Positions 9,492 through 18,062 of a DNA stretch of 64,000 bases are shown here, piece after piece. Below the pieces are notes generated by a model that was given only the letters and a program-made list of their open reading frames with translations, had not been told where the DNA came from and made no database searches. The stretch is taken from assembly GCF_022829725.1 (NCBI RefSeq), contig NZ_JAKSYG010000026.1, positions 1-64,000 on the forward strand, written 5' to 3'. Every line of letters starts with the position of its first letter. Position 1 is the first letter of the stretch. The translations under genes were made by a program, and so were the position numbers. This stretch comes from Methylobacterium sp. E-005. Its GTDB lineage: Bacteria; Pseudomonadota; Alphaproteobacteria; Rhizobiales; Beijerinckiaceae.

Positions 9492-10025
9492 ATGTCTGAC
9501 GCTGTGCCGACATCCCAACTGGATTACATCGAACGGACCGTGGACGTCGTCGCGGCCTACGTTTCCAACAACTCACTGCCCTCGGCCGAATTGCCCAGCC
9601 TGATCGCCAGCATCCACAGCGCGTTGAATTCGATCGCGTCCGGCCCGGCCGCTCCGGTCGCCGACACGGTCGAGCGTCCGAGCCCGGCCCAGATCCGCAA
9701 GTCGATCCGGCCGGACGGGCTGATCAGCTTCATCGACGGCAAGTCGTACAAGACGCTGAAGCGCCACCTCACCAAGCACGGCCTGGACCCGCAGAGCTAC
9801 CGCGAGCGGTTCGGTCTGCCGTCCGATTACCCGACCACGTCGGCGAATTACTCGGCGCAGCGCTCGGCCCTGGCCAAGAGCCTCGGCCTCGGTCAGCCCG
9901 GCCGTGGCCAGCAGGCCGACCAGGACAACGAGCCGGCGGACGATACGGTCGCCGCTTCGCAAGGTCGGCGCCGGGGTGCGGCTGCCGGGGGGCGCGGCCG
10001 CGGCCGCAAGGTCGAAGCCGCCTGA
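9492..10025 (+). CDS. MucR/Ros-family transcriptional regulator with altered zinc site
   Basis: 177-residue DNA-binding protein. The MucR core spans about residues 66-135, with the SIRPDGLISFIDGKSYKTLKRH start and RFGLPSDYP end typical of the family. In MucR the zinc ligands follow C-x2-C/D-x9-H-x3-H. Here the first position is Ser79, followed by Asp82, His92 and His96, so the usual cysteine is missing. Some Mesorhizobium homologues are known to fold with incomplete zinc ligands. The tail is Gly/Arg-rich (RGRGRKVEAA), which may add DNA contacts. The ATG at 9492 follows AAGGAAAGAGAG, a good ribosome site; the upstream open frame to 9417 is discounted. Confidence 0.9.
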   Translation: MSDAVPTSQLDYIERTVDVVAAYVSNNSLPSAELPSLIASIHSALNSIASGPAAPVADTVERPSPAQIRKSIRPDGLISFIDGKSYKTLKRHLTKHGLDPQSYRERFGLPSDYPTTSANYSAQRSALAKSLGLGQPGRGQQADQDNEPADDTVAASQGRRRGAAAGGRGRGRKVEAA

Positions 10026-10079
10026 GACGCCCTCTCAGAGCCCCCTGAACCGGAGCGCGCGGATCGTTCACGTCGGGGT

Positions 10080-10124
10080 TTCGGAAAGGTCGAGACCTTT
10101 CGTGGATCCAGGGCAGCGCCCTGG
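10080..10124 (-). repeat. Bipartite hairpin repeat, copy 1
   Basis: On the minus strand this reads CAGGGCGCTGCCCTG (6-base arms), then a short spacer, then AAAGGT-CTCG-ACCTTT. The same two adjacent hairpins recur at 20656-20699 and 26348-26391. Downstream, 10130-10205 has further related CAGGGC and GGTCTCAGGGCC units, so the full element is probably about 130 bases. It lies in the gap between the convergent MucR-type gene and glcD. Confidence 0.75.
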
Positions 10125-10216
10125 AAACCATCCCAGATCTAGAGGTCTCAGGGCCAGAGGTCTCAGGGCCTTGCCCTGAGAACCCGCCCAAGGGCGGAGC
10201 CCTACGGAAACCCGGA

Positions 10217-11650
10217 TCAGGCCGCGAGCCGGCCCTCCAGCGGGAAGACCTTGGCGGGGTTCAGCATCCAGTCCGGATCGAACACCGCCTTGACCCGCAT
10301 CTGCTGCTCGAGATCGACCTGATCGTACTGGAAGCGCATCAGCTCGCGCTTCTCGATGCCGACCCCGTGCTCGCCGGTCAGGCAGCCGCCGACCTCGACG
10401 CAGAGCTTCAGGATCTCGTCGCCCGCCGCCTCGGCCTTCTGCAACTCGCCGGGCCGGTTGATGTCGAACAGGATCAGCGGGTGCAGGTTGCCGTCGCCGG
10501 CGTGGAACACGTTGGCGACGCGCAGGCCCTTCTCGGCGCAGATCGACCCGATCCGCTCCAGCACCGGCCCGAGCTGGCCGGTCGGGATCGTGCCGTCCAT
10601 GCAGATGTAGTCGGAGATCCGGCCCGTCGCGCCGAAGGCCGATTTGCGGCCCTTCCAGATCGCGGCGGATTCGGCCTCCGAGCGCGAGACCCGGACGCTC
10701 GTCGGGCGAAAGTCCTTGGCGATCGTCTCGATCCGCGCCAGCATCGCGTCGCACTCGGCATCCGAGCCCTCGACCTCGATGATCAGCATCGCCTCGGCGT
10801 CGCGCGGGTAGCCGGCCTGGGCGAAATCCTCGGTGATCAGGATCGCCTCGCGGTCCATGTACTCGATCGCCACCGGGATGATCCCGGCCGCGATGATCGC
10901 GGCGACGCAATCGCCCGCATCCTCGACCTTCGAGAAGCCGATCAGCACCGGCCGCGCCCCTTCGGCCGCGCGCAGGATCCGGACGGTCGCCTCGGTGACG
11001 ATGCCGAGCTGGCCCTCCGAACCGCAGACGAGGCCGAGCAGGTCGTAGCCGCCGCTGTCGAGGTGCTGGCCGCCGATCTCGACCACGGTGCCGTCGTTGA
11101 GCACCAGGGTGACGCCGAGCAGGTTGTTGGTGGTCACGCCGTATTTCAGGCAATGCGCGCCGCCGGAATTCATCGCAATATTGCCCGCGATGGTGCAGGC
11201 GAGCTGGCTCGACGGGTCGGGGGCGTAGAAGAAGCCCTCGTGGGCAACCGCCCCCGAGATCGCGAGATTGGTGATGCCGCTCTGCACCCGGGCGGTGCGG
11301 TTGGCGAAGTCCATGTCGAGGACCCGGGTCATCTTGCCGACGCCCAGGATGATCGCGTCGGCCTGCGCGATGGCGCCGCCCGCGAGCGAGGTGCCGGCGC
11401 CCCGAGGCACGACCCGCACGCCGTTGGCGTGGCAATACGCCATCACGGCGGCGACCTCGGCGGTGGTGGAGGGCAGAACCACGGCGAGCGGCATCTGCCG
11501 GTAGGCGGTGAGCCCGTCGGTCTCGAAGGCCCGGCGCTCATCCTCGCTCACCACCAGCGCCTCCGGCGCCACCAGGGGCGCGAGGCCGGCCAGGATCGCC
11601 TCGCGCCGGGCGAGGATGGCGGGATCGGGATCGGGGAAGCGGATCGACAT
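10217..11650 (-). CDS. glcD: FAD-linked oxidase, glycolate oxidase GlcD type
   Basis: Flavoprotein dehydrogenase that oxidises a 2-hydroxy acid such as glycolate or D-lactate, passing electrons onward. 477 residues. The N-terminal FAD-binding domain shows PRGAGTSLAGGAI and GNIAMNSGGAHCLKYG; the C-terminal oxidase domain shows VFHAGDGNLHP and LTGEHGVGIEKR, which shape the substrate site. I chose the ATG at 11648-11650 (MSIRFPDPDPAIL), since the extra 48 residues to 11794 are Arg/Thr-rich and unlike the family. GlcD usually acts with GlcE and GlcF, but neither is adjacent: the next gene downstream is the convergent MucR gene. It may be a stand-alone D-lactate dehydrogenase-like enzyme or pair with distant genes. 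Confidence 0.9.
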   Translation of the reverse strand: MSIRFPDPDPAILARREAILAGLAPLVAPEALVVSEDERRAFETDGLTAYRQMPLAVVLPSTTAEVAAVMAYCHANGVRVVPRGAGTSLAGGAIAQADAIILGVGKMTRVLDMDFANRTARVQSGITNLAISGAVAHEGFFYAPDPSSQLACTIAGNIAMNSGGAHCLKYGVTTNNLLGVTLVLNDGTVVEIGGQHLDSGGYDLLGLVCGSEGQLGIVTEATVRILRAAEGARPVLIGFSKVEDAGDCVAAIIAAGIIPVAIEYMDREAILITEDFAQAGYPRDAEAMLIIEVEGSDAECDAMLARIETIAKDFRPTSVRVSRSEAESAAIWKGRKSAFGATGRISDYICMDGTIPTGQLGPVLERIGSICAEKGLRVANVFHAGDGNLHPLILFDINRPGELQKAEAAGDEILKLCVEVGGCLTGEHGVGIEKRELMRFQYDQVDLEQQMRVKAVFDPDWMLNPAKVFPLEGRLAA

Positions 11651-11828
11651 GGGGCTCGAGCCCTCGTTCTCGGGTGGCGTGGCGTGAGCATGGACCCGTG
11701 TGGACGCCGCTTCAACTGGCGTGCGGCACTGCGTCGTCCGCGCGTCACATTTCAACCACGACCCCTGCCTAGCGTCGGCCTTGACGCTTCGCATCGCCGA
11801 CCCGGCCCCCGGGTCCAGAACGGAACCG

Positions 11829-12866
11829 ATGAACGCTCCCGCCTCCAGCGCCCTGCGCGATGATCGCCACGACGACCGCTACGACGCGCCGTCGCCGCAT
11901 CTGGCCACCACCCGGGATCTCGGGATCCGCAGCTTGCAGCTTGGCATCGCCGCCCTCCAGGAGGCGAGTGCGGCGTTCCAGGGGCGCCTCGGCGTGGCCT
12001 TCGAGGAGGCGGTTCAGACCATCCTGCAGAGCAAGGGCCGGGTGATCGTCAGCGGCATCGGCAAGAGCGGCCATGTCGGGCGCAAGATCGCCGCGACGTT
12101 GGCCTCCACCGGCACCCATGCGTTCTTCGTCCACCCGACCGAGGCGAGCCACGGCGACCTCGGCATGATCGCCCGGGACGACGTGATCATCGCGTTGTCG
12201 TGGTCGGGCGAGACCGCGGAACTCTCCGACCTCGTGGGCTTCAGCCGCCGCTTCTCGATCCCGCTGGTCGCCATCACCCGCAACGGCGAGAGCACGCTCG
12301 GCCGGGCCGCCGACGTGCTGCTGGAACTGCCCCGGGTGCGGGAATCCTGCCCGCACGACCTCGCGCCGACCTCCTCCAGCCTGATCCAGCTGGCCCTCGG
12401 CGACGCGCTGGCGGTGGCGCTGCTGGAGCGGCGCGGCTTCACCTCGGCGCGCTTCCACACGCTCCATCCCGGCGGGACGCTCGCCGCCCGCCTCAAGACC
12501 GTGCAGCAGGTGATGCACGGGCCGCAGGATATGCCGCTCGTTCACGAATCCGCGCTGATGTCCGAGGTGCTGATCGAGATCGCGGCCCGGCGCTACGGCT
12601 GCGTCGGCGTCACCGACGGCGCGGGGCGCCTCGTCGGCATCGTCACGGACGGCGATCTGCGCCGTCACATGGGCCCGGCACTCCTCGACACGCCGGTCTC
12701 CACGATCATGACCCGCGATCCGGTCACCGTAGAGCCGCACAAGCTCGCCCAGGCCGCCCTGGAGCTGATGAACCGGCGGCTCATCACGGCCATCTTCGCG
12801 GTTACGGACGGGCGGCCGGTGGGCATCGTCCACGTCCACGACTTGCTGCGCGCCGGCATCGCCTGA
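11829..12866 (+). CDS. kdsD: Arabinose-5-phosphate isomerase (KpsF/GutQ family)
   Basis: Interconverts ribulose-5-phosphate and arabinose-5-phosphate, the first committed step toward Kdo, the inner sugar of lipopolysaccharide. 345 residues. The N-terminal SIS sugar-isomerase domain (about residues 45-180) shows SGIGKSGHVGRKIAATLASTG, the EASHGDLGM loop and the SWSGETAEL loop. Two CBS domains follow (about 215-345), with VGIVTDGDLRRH in the first and FAVTDGRPVGIVHVHDLLRAG in the second. The ATG at 11829 (MNAPASS) is chosen over the long open upstream extension. Divergent from glcD, 178 bases apart. Confidence 0.92.
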   Translation: MNAPASSALRDDRHDDRYDAPSPHLATTRDLGIRSLQLGIAALQEASAAFQGRLGVAFEEAVQTILQSKGRVIVSGIGKSGHVGRKIAATLASTGTHAFFVHPTEASHGDLGMIARDDVIIALSWSGETAELSDLVGFSRRFSIPLVAITRNGESTLGRAADVLLELPRVRESCPHDLAPTSSSLIQLALGDALAVALLERRGFTSARFHTLHPGGTLAARLKTVQQVMHGPQDMPLVHESALMSEVLIEIAARRYGCVGVTDGAGRLVGIVTDGDLRRHMGPALLDTPVSTIMTRDPVTVEPHKLAQAALELMNRRLITAIFAVTDGRPVGIVHVHDLLRAGIA

Positions 12867-12950
12867 TCGGCCAAGACTCAGCCGCGGCGACCCGCCAAAG
12901 GACCTTGCCCTTCGGAATCCGGATCACGGAGCGCGCAGTCAGGACACGCC

Positions 12951-13697
12951 CTAGAGCCGTGCCAGCAGCTCCGCCTTCTTGTCGGAGAACTCCTGGTTGG
13001 TGAGCACGCCCCGGGCGTGGAGATCGGCCAGCCGTTCAATGGTCGCGAGCACATCGCCGGGCGGTGCCGGGGCCGGGGTCGGGGCCTGCGCGGGATCCGA
13101 TTGCCGCGGGGCGGCCGCCTCCGCCTCGATGCGGCGCAGCCGGGCGAGGTCGACGGCCCCCGCCGGCCCGGTGAAGCCGAGGCTGCCATTCGACTGCGAG
13201 ACACCCGTGATGCGGTGCTCGGCCGTATCGTAGACCGCCACGCCGGACCCCGACTCGACGGCGAGCCGCTGGCGGTTCGGAAAATAGGCGTAGCGCATCC
13301 CGTTCTGCGAGCCGGTGCTGGCGGGCGCTCCGAGGTCCGCCGGCCACCATTCGCCGCCCCCGCGTTGCGCGGCGGGGGCCGCCTCGGCAAAACCGCTCGC
13401 CGGCAGTGACGCGGCGAGTTCGGTGCAGAGGGCGTCGACCCGCGCCTTCAGCCCGTCGTCGAACATCCGGCCGACCATCACCATGCCGCCCGAGAACCAC
13501 TGGCCCATCCCTCCGAGATCGGGATGGTCGAACTGCGCCATGGTGCCGTGGCCACGCTCCAGCGCCCGCACGAGGTGGCGCACCGCGTCGAGGCCGACAC
13601 CGTGGCGGTCGGCGATGCTCTGAAGCCCCGAAGCATGGTCGAACCGGCCATCATCGAGGAATGCGGCGGCCGCAGCGTCCCTGTCGGAAGAACTCAT
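12951..13697 (-). CDS. SHOCT-domain protein
   Basis: 248 residues. The last 30 (DVLATIERLADLHARGVLTNQEFSDKKAELLARL) form a SHOCT motif, a short helical oligomerisation module often found at protein C-termini. The N-terminal 100 residues include GMGQWFSGGMVMVGRMFDDGLKARVDALC, which may form an amphipathic or membrane-contacting segment; the middle is a small beta-rich part (MRYAYFPNRQRLAVESGSGVAVYD). A proline-rich linker joins it to the SHOCT motif. No catalytic motif is seen and the role is unknown. The start ATG is at 13695-13697. Confidence 0.78.
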   Translation of the reverse strand: MSSSDRDAAAAAFLDDGRFDHASGLQSIADRHGVGLDAVRHLVRALERGHGTMAQFDHPDLGGMGQWFSGGMVMVGRMFDDGLKARVDALCTELAASLPASGFAEAAPAAQRGGGEWWPADLGAPASTGSQNGMRYAYFPNRQRLAVESGSGVAVYDTAEHRITGVSQSNGSLGFTGPAGAVDLARLRRIEAEAAAPRQSDPAQAPTPAPAPPGDVLATIERLADLHARGVLTNQEFSDKKAELLARL

Positions 13698-13853
13698 GAG
13701 CCAGCTCCCGAATCGTCGCAGGGCGGACAGGGTAAGTCCGGGTCCGGCGCTGCGCCCACCCGGAACGCGTTTTCGAGGCGGCGAGCGCCGGAGCTGTGAC
13801 GGCTTTGCGATGCGGACACAATTCGCGGTCGAAGCCGCCGGTTCCGATTCGCC

Positions 13854-14453
13854 TCAGTCGGTGGCGGCCGGGAATGGGCCCGCGATGGTGAAGTCGGTGA
13901 TCGACCGGCGGCCGTTTGGCATCTCCCGCGGCCGCTGCTCCTCGGTGAGGTCCGCCTCGGGGGTCTTGCGGCCGACCGCGAAGGCGGCCTCGATCCGGTG
14001 GTTCTCGGGCAGGCGCAGCACCTCGGGGGCGCGGACATGGTCGAAGCCCACCATGCCGTGGGCGTGCCAGCCCTGGTGGATCGCCTGGAGCTGGAACGCC
14101 AGGGAGGCGGTGCCGGCATCGAAGGAGTGGCTGTAGGACGGCTTCAGCTCGTCGCCGACCTTCATGAAGCCGTTCGAGACCAGGAACACGATCGCCCCTG
14201 TGCCGGAGACCCATTTCTGGTTGCCGGGTACCAGCAGGCCGAAGAACGTCTCCCAATGCGCATCGTCCCGCAGCGCGTAGAGGAAGCGCCAGGGCTGCGA
14301 GTTGTAGGCCGAGGGCGACCAGCGCGCCGCCTCGATCATCCGCATCAACTCGGATTCGGGCACGGCCTCGCCCGTGAAGGCGCGGGGCGAGTGCCGCTTC
14401 ACGAAGACTGGATCGATGTCGTGGTCGGCATGGCGGGGCGGGGGCAGGCTCAA
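13854..14453 (-). CDS. Nitroreductase-family flavoprotein
   Basis: FMN-dependent NAD(P)H oxidoreductase fold. Motifs include KRHSPRAFTGEAVPE near the N-terminus, which binds the FMN phosphate, and ARWSPSAYNSQPWRF, the usual second flavin contact; GWHAHGMVGFD and AFAVGRKTPE lie in the C-terminal part. About 199 residues from a TTG at 14451-14453, preceded by GGAG at a suitable distance. The frame continues upstream to 14522 but that stretch is Gly/Pro/Arg-rich and unlike the family. Substrate unknown; members reduce nitroaromatics, quinones or enones. Confidence 0.85.
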   Translation of the reverse strand: MSLPPPRHADHDIDPVFVKRHSPRAFTGEAVPESELMRMIEAARWSPSAYNSQPWRFLYALRDDAHWETFFGLLVPGNQKWVSGTGAIVFLVSNGFMKVGDELKPSYSHSFDAGTASLAFQLQAIHQGWHAHGMVGFDHVRAPEVLRLPENHRIEAAFAVGRKTPEADLTEEQRPREMPNGRRSITDFTIAGPFPAATD

Positions 14454-14542
14454 GGGATTCGTCTCCGGAGGGGCAGGGCGCCCGGGTGGCCGAGCTTGCC
14501 CGAAACGCCCGCCCGGAGGCAAACCCCGGACCTACGCCGCGT

Positions 14543-15610
14543 TCACGCCACGCTGCGCTCGATCTCCTCCTCGTCGCAGATCACGCCGGCATTGCCCTCG
14601 AACTCCGCCGCGAGGTCGACAGGGGCATGAGTCGGGGCCGGGGAGACCCGATCGCGCGCAAAAGTCGCCAGGAACAGGCGCATGACGTGGCGCACGCCCG
14701 CGTCGTTGATGGTGCGCTGATCCTCGTTGTAGTAGCGCCCGGCATTCACGTTGCTCGTGACGATGTCGTAGGCGGGGAAGTAGACCGCCCGCGGGTCGCC
14801 CCGGCCCACCACCTCGCCGGCCGCCACCCGCAGCACCGACTTGGAGTAGCTGTTCGACTCCATCACGTGCCGGTCCATGTAGGTGGCGATCATCGGCACC
14901 GGCGAGACCGTGAAGATCACCCGCGCCTTCGGGTTCACGCTCCAGAGCCGGTCGAGGAAACCGTTGAGGTCGCCGAGCACCTCGCCCGCGCCCGCGTTGA
15001 CGCACTCGTAGAGCGCGGGGTCGAAGGTCCCGCCCGCAACGCCCGGAGCCAGCGGCAGCGCCGCCCCGTCGGCCCGCCAGCGCCAGCCCTCCGTCAGGCC
15101 GAGCGTCAGTACGAACACGTCGAGCGTCTCGAACAGGCGGCGCACCTCGGCGAGATGCGCGTCGCGGGCGGCGATTACCTCGGCCTCGCTGGCAAAGCCC
15201 GCCGGCTCGACCGTGGGGCGGAACGGGTCGACGTAGCGGCCGTCGTCGCGCAGCCACGCCTTCAGCTCCGGCTCGAACTTGCCGTAGGCCCGGTCGAAGA
15301 GCTGCACGAACTGGCGCGTGTAGTAGAGATTGCCGTACCGCGCCGAGAACGTGCCGAACTGGCGGGCATTGGCCTCCTCGGCGCTCATGCCGGGGGGCGG
15401 CGGCTCGGTCAGGTAGTAGTTGAAGCCGGCGCCGCGCACCGCCTCGGCCACCCGCTGGGCGAAGCAGGAGCCGCCGGTGGCGACCTTGTCGGTCGGCGCG
15501 ATCACGAACGTGTCCTTCGGGTGCGGATTGACCGCGAAGGGCGGCACGTTGGTCACGACCTTGCGCCAGAATCGCTCGGCCGGTAGACCCGTATACGGAT
15601 TCAACGCCAT
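14543..15610 (-). CDS. GSCFA-domain protein
   Basis: 355 residues with the GSCFA signature in the N-terminal part (VATGGSCFAQRVAEAV, about residue 45), after which the family is named. Further conserved blocks include TLGLTEGWRW, FTVSPVPMIATYMDR and VYFPAYDIVT. The family is related to SGNH-type esterases and is often found in capsule or surface-polysaccharide loci. The start ATG at 15608-15610 follows GAGGAAGAGGG, a strong ribosome site, so the much longer open frame upstream is not coding. Divergent from a WcbI-domain gene 72 bases away, which supports a shared role in polysaccharide modification. Confidence 0.88.
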   Translation of the reverse strand: MALNPYTGLPAERFWRKVVTNVPPFAVNPHPKDTFVIAPTDKVATGGSCFAQRVAEAVRGAGFNYYLTEPPPPGMSAEEANARQFGTFSARYGNLYYTRQFVQLFDRAYGKFEPELKAWLRDDGRYVDPFRPTVEPAGFASEAEVIAARDAHLAEVRRLFETLDVFVLTLGLTEGWRWRADGAALPLAPGVAGGTFDPALYECVNAGAGEVLGDLNGFLDRLWSVNPKARVIFTVSPVPMIATYMDRHVMESNSYSKSVLRVAAGEVVGRGDPRAVYFPAYDIVTSNVNAGRYYNEDQRTINDAGVRHVMRLFLATFARDRVSPAPTHAPVDLAAEFEGNAGVICDEEEIERSVA

Positions 15611-15682
15611 CTTCGAACCCTCTTCCTCACGACGGCGACGGCCCTCGGGACCGCTGACCCGTCCGCTGACACGGCACGCGAC

Positions 15683-16744
15683 GTGGCCCTGAACGACCTG
15701 CCCCGGCGCGCCCGCAGCGCGTTCACCCTGCCGACGCCCAGTTGGGCCCCCAGTTGGCCCCCCACCTGGGCGACACCATGGCGGAACCGCGCCCGCGCCG
15801 CTACGGGCCGCGACGGGCCGAGCCTCGCGGTCCTGGGCAATTGCCAGGCCCGGGGCGTCGCCCGGGCGATGCGCCTGCTCGCGCCGAAGAGCCCGGTCCG
15901 CTACCTGCCCATGGGCTCGCTGAAGCGCGACCACGGCCATATCGACGGCCTGATCCGGACCCTGCGGGCCCATGACCACGTCTTCTCGCAAAGCTTCCCG
16001 TCCGGGCTGATCCCGGGGGGCGACGCTGCCACGCTGCGGGCCGCCGATCCCCGGCTCAGGCTGTTTCCCTCGATCGTGTTCTCGGCCTTCCACCCCGACA
16101 TGGTCTATGCCGGACAGGCCTCGGACCTCGCCGCGCTGAAGCTCGCGCCGTCGCCGATGGGGCAGTACCATTCGGCGATCGTGCTGATTGCCCACCGGCT
16201 CGGGCTCGCGCCTGACCACACCGCCGGCCTGTTCCGCGAGGATGTCTTCCGGCGCCTGGGCTATCTCGATCATTGGGATCCGGCCGTGCGCGAGCTCGTC
16301 GGCTCGGCCGAGGCCCTGGGCTTCGGCCTGGAGCGCGAGCTGACCCGCTGGGCGCGCCGGGGCGCCTTCATGCACCTGATGAACCACCCGAAGGCGCATG
16401 TCGTGGGTGACATCGCCCGGCGCCTGCTCGTGGAGAGCGGGATCACCCCGGAGCCGGTGGCGATCGAGGATTACCTCGGCGACGAGCTGACCCAGGACGT
16501 GATCTGGCCGATCTACCCGGCCATTGCCGAGCAGTTCGGGGTCACCGGATCGTACCTGTTCAAGGCGAAGGCGGCGAAGTCTAGGGCTCCCGGCGACGAC
16601 GTCCCGGTGCTCTACGACCTGCCGGGCTTCATCGCGGCGAGCTTTTCGATCTACGACGCCCTGCCGACCGGCGACCTTACCTGCCCGCGGGTGGAGGCCT
16701 GGCTCGCCGCGCCGGAGATCGTGGCCCTGTTCCGGGCCGGCTGA
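15683..16744 (+). CDS. WcbI-type polysaccharide biosynthesis protein
   Basis: 353 residues from a GTG at 15683. The WcbI signature LAVLGNCQARGVARAM lies at about residues 48-63, after a Trp/Pro-rich N-terminus. WcbI proteins bind coenzyme A-type ligands and are thought to acetylate capsule polysaccharide. Later conserved blocks are SIVFSAFHPDMVY, MHLMNHPKAHVVGDIAR and WPIYPAIAEQFG. The initiator lacks a clear ribosome site, so the true start could be a few codons downstream. Pairing with the divergent GSCFA gene is the main contextual clue. Confidence 0.84.
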   Translation: MALNDLPRRARSAFTLPTPSWAPSWPPTWATPWRNRARAATGRDGPSLAVLGNCQARGVARAMRLLAPKSPVRYLPMGSLKRDHGHIDGLIRTLRAHDHVFSQSFPSGLIPGGDAATLRAADPRLRLFPSIVFSAFHPDMVYAGQASDLAALKLAPSPMGQYHSAIVLIAHRLGLAPDHTAGLFREDVFRRLGYLDHWDPAVRELVGSAEALGFGLERELTRWARRGAFMHLMNHPKAHVVGDIARRLLVESGITPEPVAIEDYLGDELTQDVIWPIYPAIAEQFGVTGSYLFKAKAAKSRAPGDDVPVLYDLPGFIAASFSIYDALPTGDLTCPRVEAWLAAPEIVALFRAG

Positions 16745-16750
16745 GCCCGT

Positions 16751-17155
16751 TCAGCCGGCGGCGCAGAGCGGGGAACCGAGGGTCGTTTCGCCGAGCCCCT
16801 CGACCATCGTCCGCACCAGCCGGTTGACCTCCTGCACCTGGAACGGCTTGCGCAGGAACAGGCTGCCGGGCACGCCGCTGCGGCCCATCGTGTCGGTCGA
16901 GGTGTAGACCACCGGCCGGTCGGGATGGAGCGCCCGGAAGGCGTGGGCGACCGTCCAGCCGTCGATCAGCCCGGGCAGATGGATGTCGGTGAACAGCCAG
17001 TCGATGGCCGCGCCGCGCGCGCGCAGAAGCGTCAGCGCCGCCTCGCCCGTGGAGGCCTCGTGCACCCGGATGCCGTGCGTCTCGCACAGGCTCGCGATGA
17101 TCTCGAGGAGCAGATAGCTGTCCTCGACGATGAGGACGCTCTGGGCGGGGCGCAT
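16751..17155 (-). CDS. Single-domain response regulator
   Basis: 134 residues consisting of a receiver domain only. The acidic pair (IVEDS, about residues 9-13), the phosphoacceptor aspartate in FTDIHLPG (about residue 57), and the conserved Lys in FLRKPF (about residue 104) are all present. With no output domain, it probably acts by protein contact or in a phosphorelay. No histidine kinase is adjacent. The stop is 6 bases from the convergent WcbI stop. The start ATG is at 17153-17155. Confidence 0.88.
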   Translation of the reverse strand: MRPAQSVLIVEDSYLLLEIIASLCETHGIRVHEASTGEAALTLLRARGAAIDWLFTDIHLPGLIDGWTVAHAFRALHPDRPVVYTSTDTMGRSGVPGSLFLRKPFQVQEVNRLVRTMVEGLGETTLGSPLCAAG

Positions 17156-17518
17156 GGCGGGATGTCCGGTGTTCGGCCCGCCGATTAGGGGCGTGATAGG
17201 GTTGATGATCCCTTAATCGATCCCGCCGGTCCGTTACCGGACGCTGCGAATGCCGGGCGCTGCTGTGGCCGCGCCGCAACCGTGCCGCGTGAAATCGCCC
17301 GTTCGGCCCCACCGCCCCGCAGCCGCCGCATTCGGGGCGCGTCCCGGGTGCGTCACCGCACGCCGCCGAACGATGCGGGCCATCACCACCCGCCCTCGTC
17401 GTCCGGCGGAACTGTCGCTTAACCATCCGCGCCTAAACACGGCGCTCAAGGACTACGCGGACCCGCCTCGAAGACCCGCAGCCGGCCTTCGGCACCGCTC
17501 GAGGAGCTTTTTCTGATC
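17156..17518. other. Intergenic region upstream of pal
   Basis: 363 bases between the divergent response regulator and pal. In most alphaproteobacteria tolB would lie directly upstream of pal, but no tolB frame is visible here. It should hold an independent pal promoter; the segment ends with GAGGAG before the pal start. I see no other feature. Confidence 0.6.
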
Positions 17519-18013
17519 ATGACGCAGCGTTTTCGTGCCGCCGCCCTCGGCCTCGCCCTCGTCGCCGGCCTTGGCCTCGGCGCCTGCAGCAACGACAAGG
17601 ACCTCGCCGACGCCTCCGCGTTCGGCGCCGGCGCCGCGACCCCGGGCAGCGCGCAGGACTTCGTCGTCAACATCGGCGACCGGGTCTTCTTCGAGTCGGA
17701 TTCCACCGACCTGACGCCCACCGCGACCGCGACCCTCGACAAGCAGGCCGCGTGGCTCCAGCGCTATCCGCGCTACACCTTCATCATCGAGGGCCATGCC
17801 GACGAGCGCGGCACCCGCGAGTACAACTTCTCCCTCGGCGCCCGCCGGGCCCAGTCGGTGAACGACTACCTCGCCACCCGCGGCATCGCGGCGAGCCGGA
17901 TGCGCACCGTGTCGTACGGCAAGGAGCGGCCGGTGGCGGTGTGCAACGACATCTCCTGCTGGTCGCAGAACCGCCGGGCGGTGATCGTGCTGGACCGCGG
18001 CGCCGGAGCGTAA
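17519..18013 (+). CDS. pal: Peptidoglycan-associated lipoprotein Pal
   Basis: Outer-membrane lipoprotein of the Tol-Pal system, tying the outer membrane to peptidoglycan during division. 164 residues. A signal peptide ends in the lipobox LGAC (Cys22), followed by the OmpA-like domain (about residues 48-160). That domain carries VFFESDSTDLTP, the peptidoglycan-binding EGHADERGTREYNFSLGARRA block and SYGKERPV. A pair of cysteines (VCNDISCW) may form a disulfide. GAGGAG lies just before the ATG. Its usual partners tolQRAB are not adjacent; cpoB is 1.5 kb downstream beyond an antisense methyltransferase gene. Confidence 0.95.
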   Translation: MTQRFRAAALGLALVAGLGLGACSNDKDLADASAFGAGAATPGSAQDFVVNIGDRVFFESDSTDLTPTATATLDKQAAWLQRYPRYTFIIEGHADERGTREYNFSLGARRAQSVNDYLATRGIAASRMRTVSYGKERPVAVCNDISCWSQNRRAVIVLDRGAGA

Positions 18014-18062
18014 CGCCCTCCACAACCCCCGCCTCTGCACGGGATCGGAGGCCTGGGGCCGC

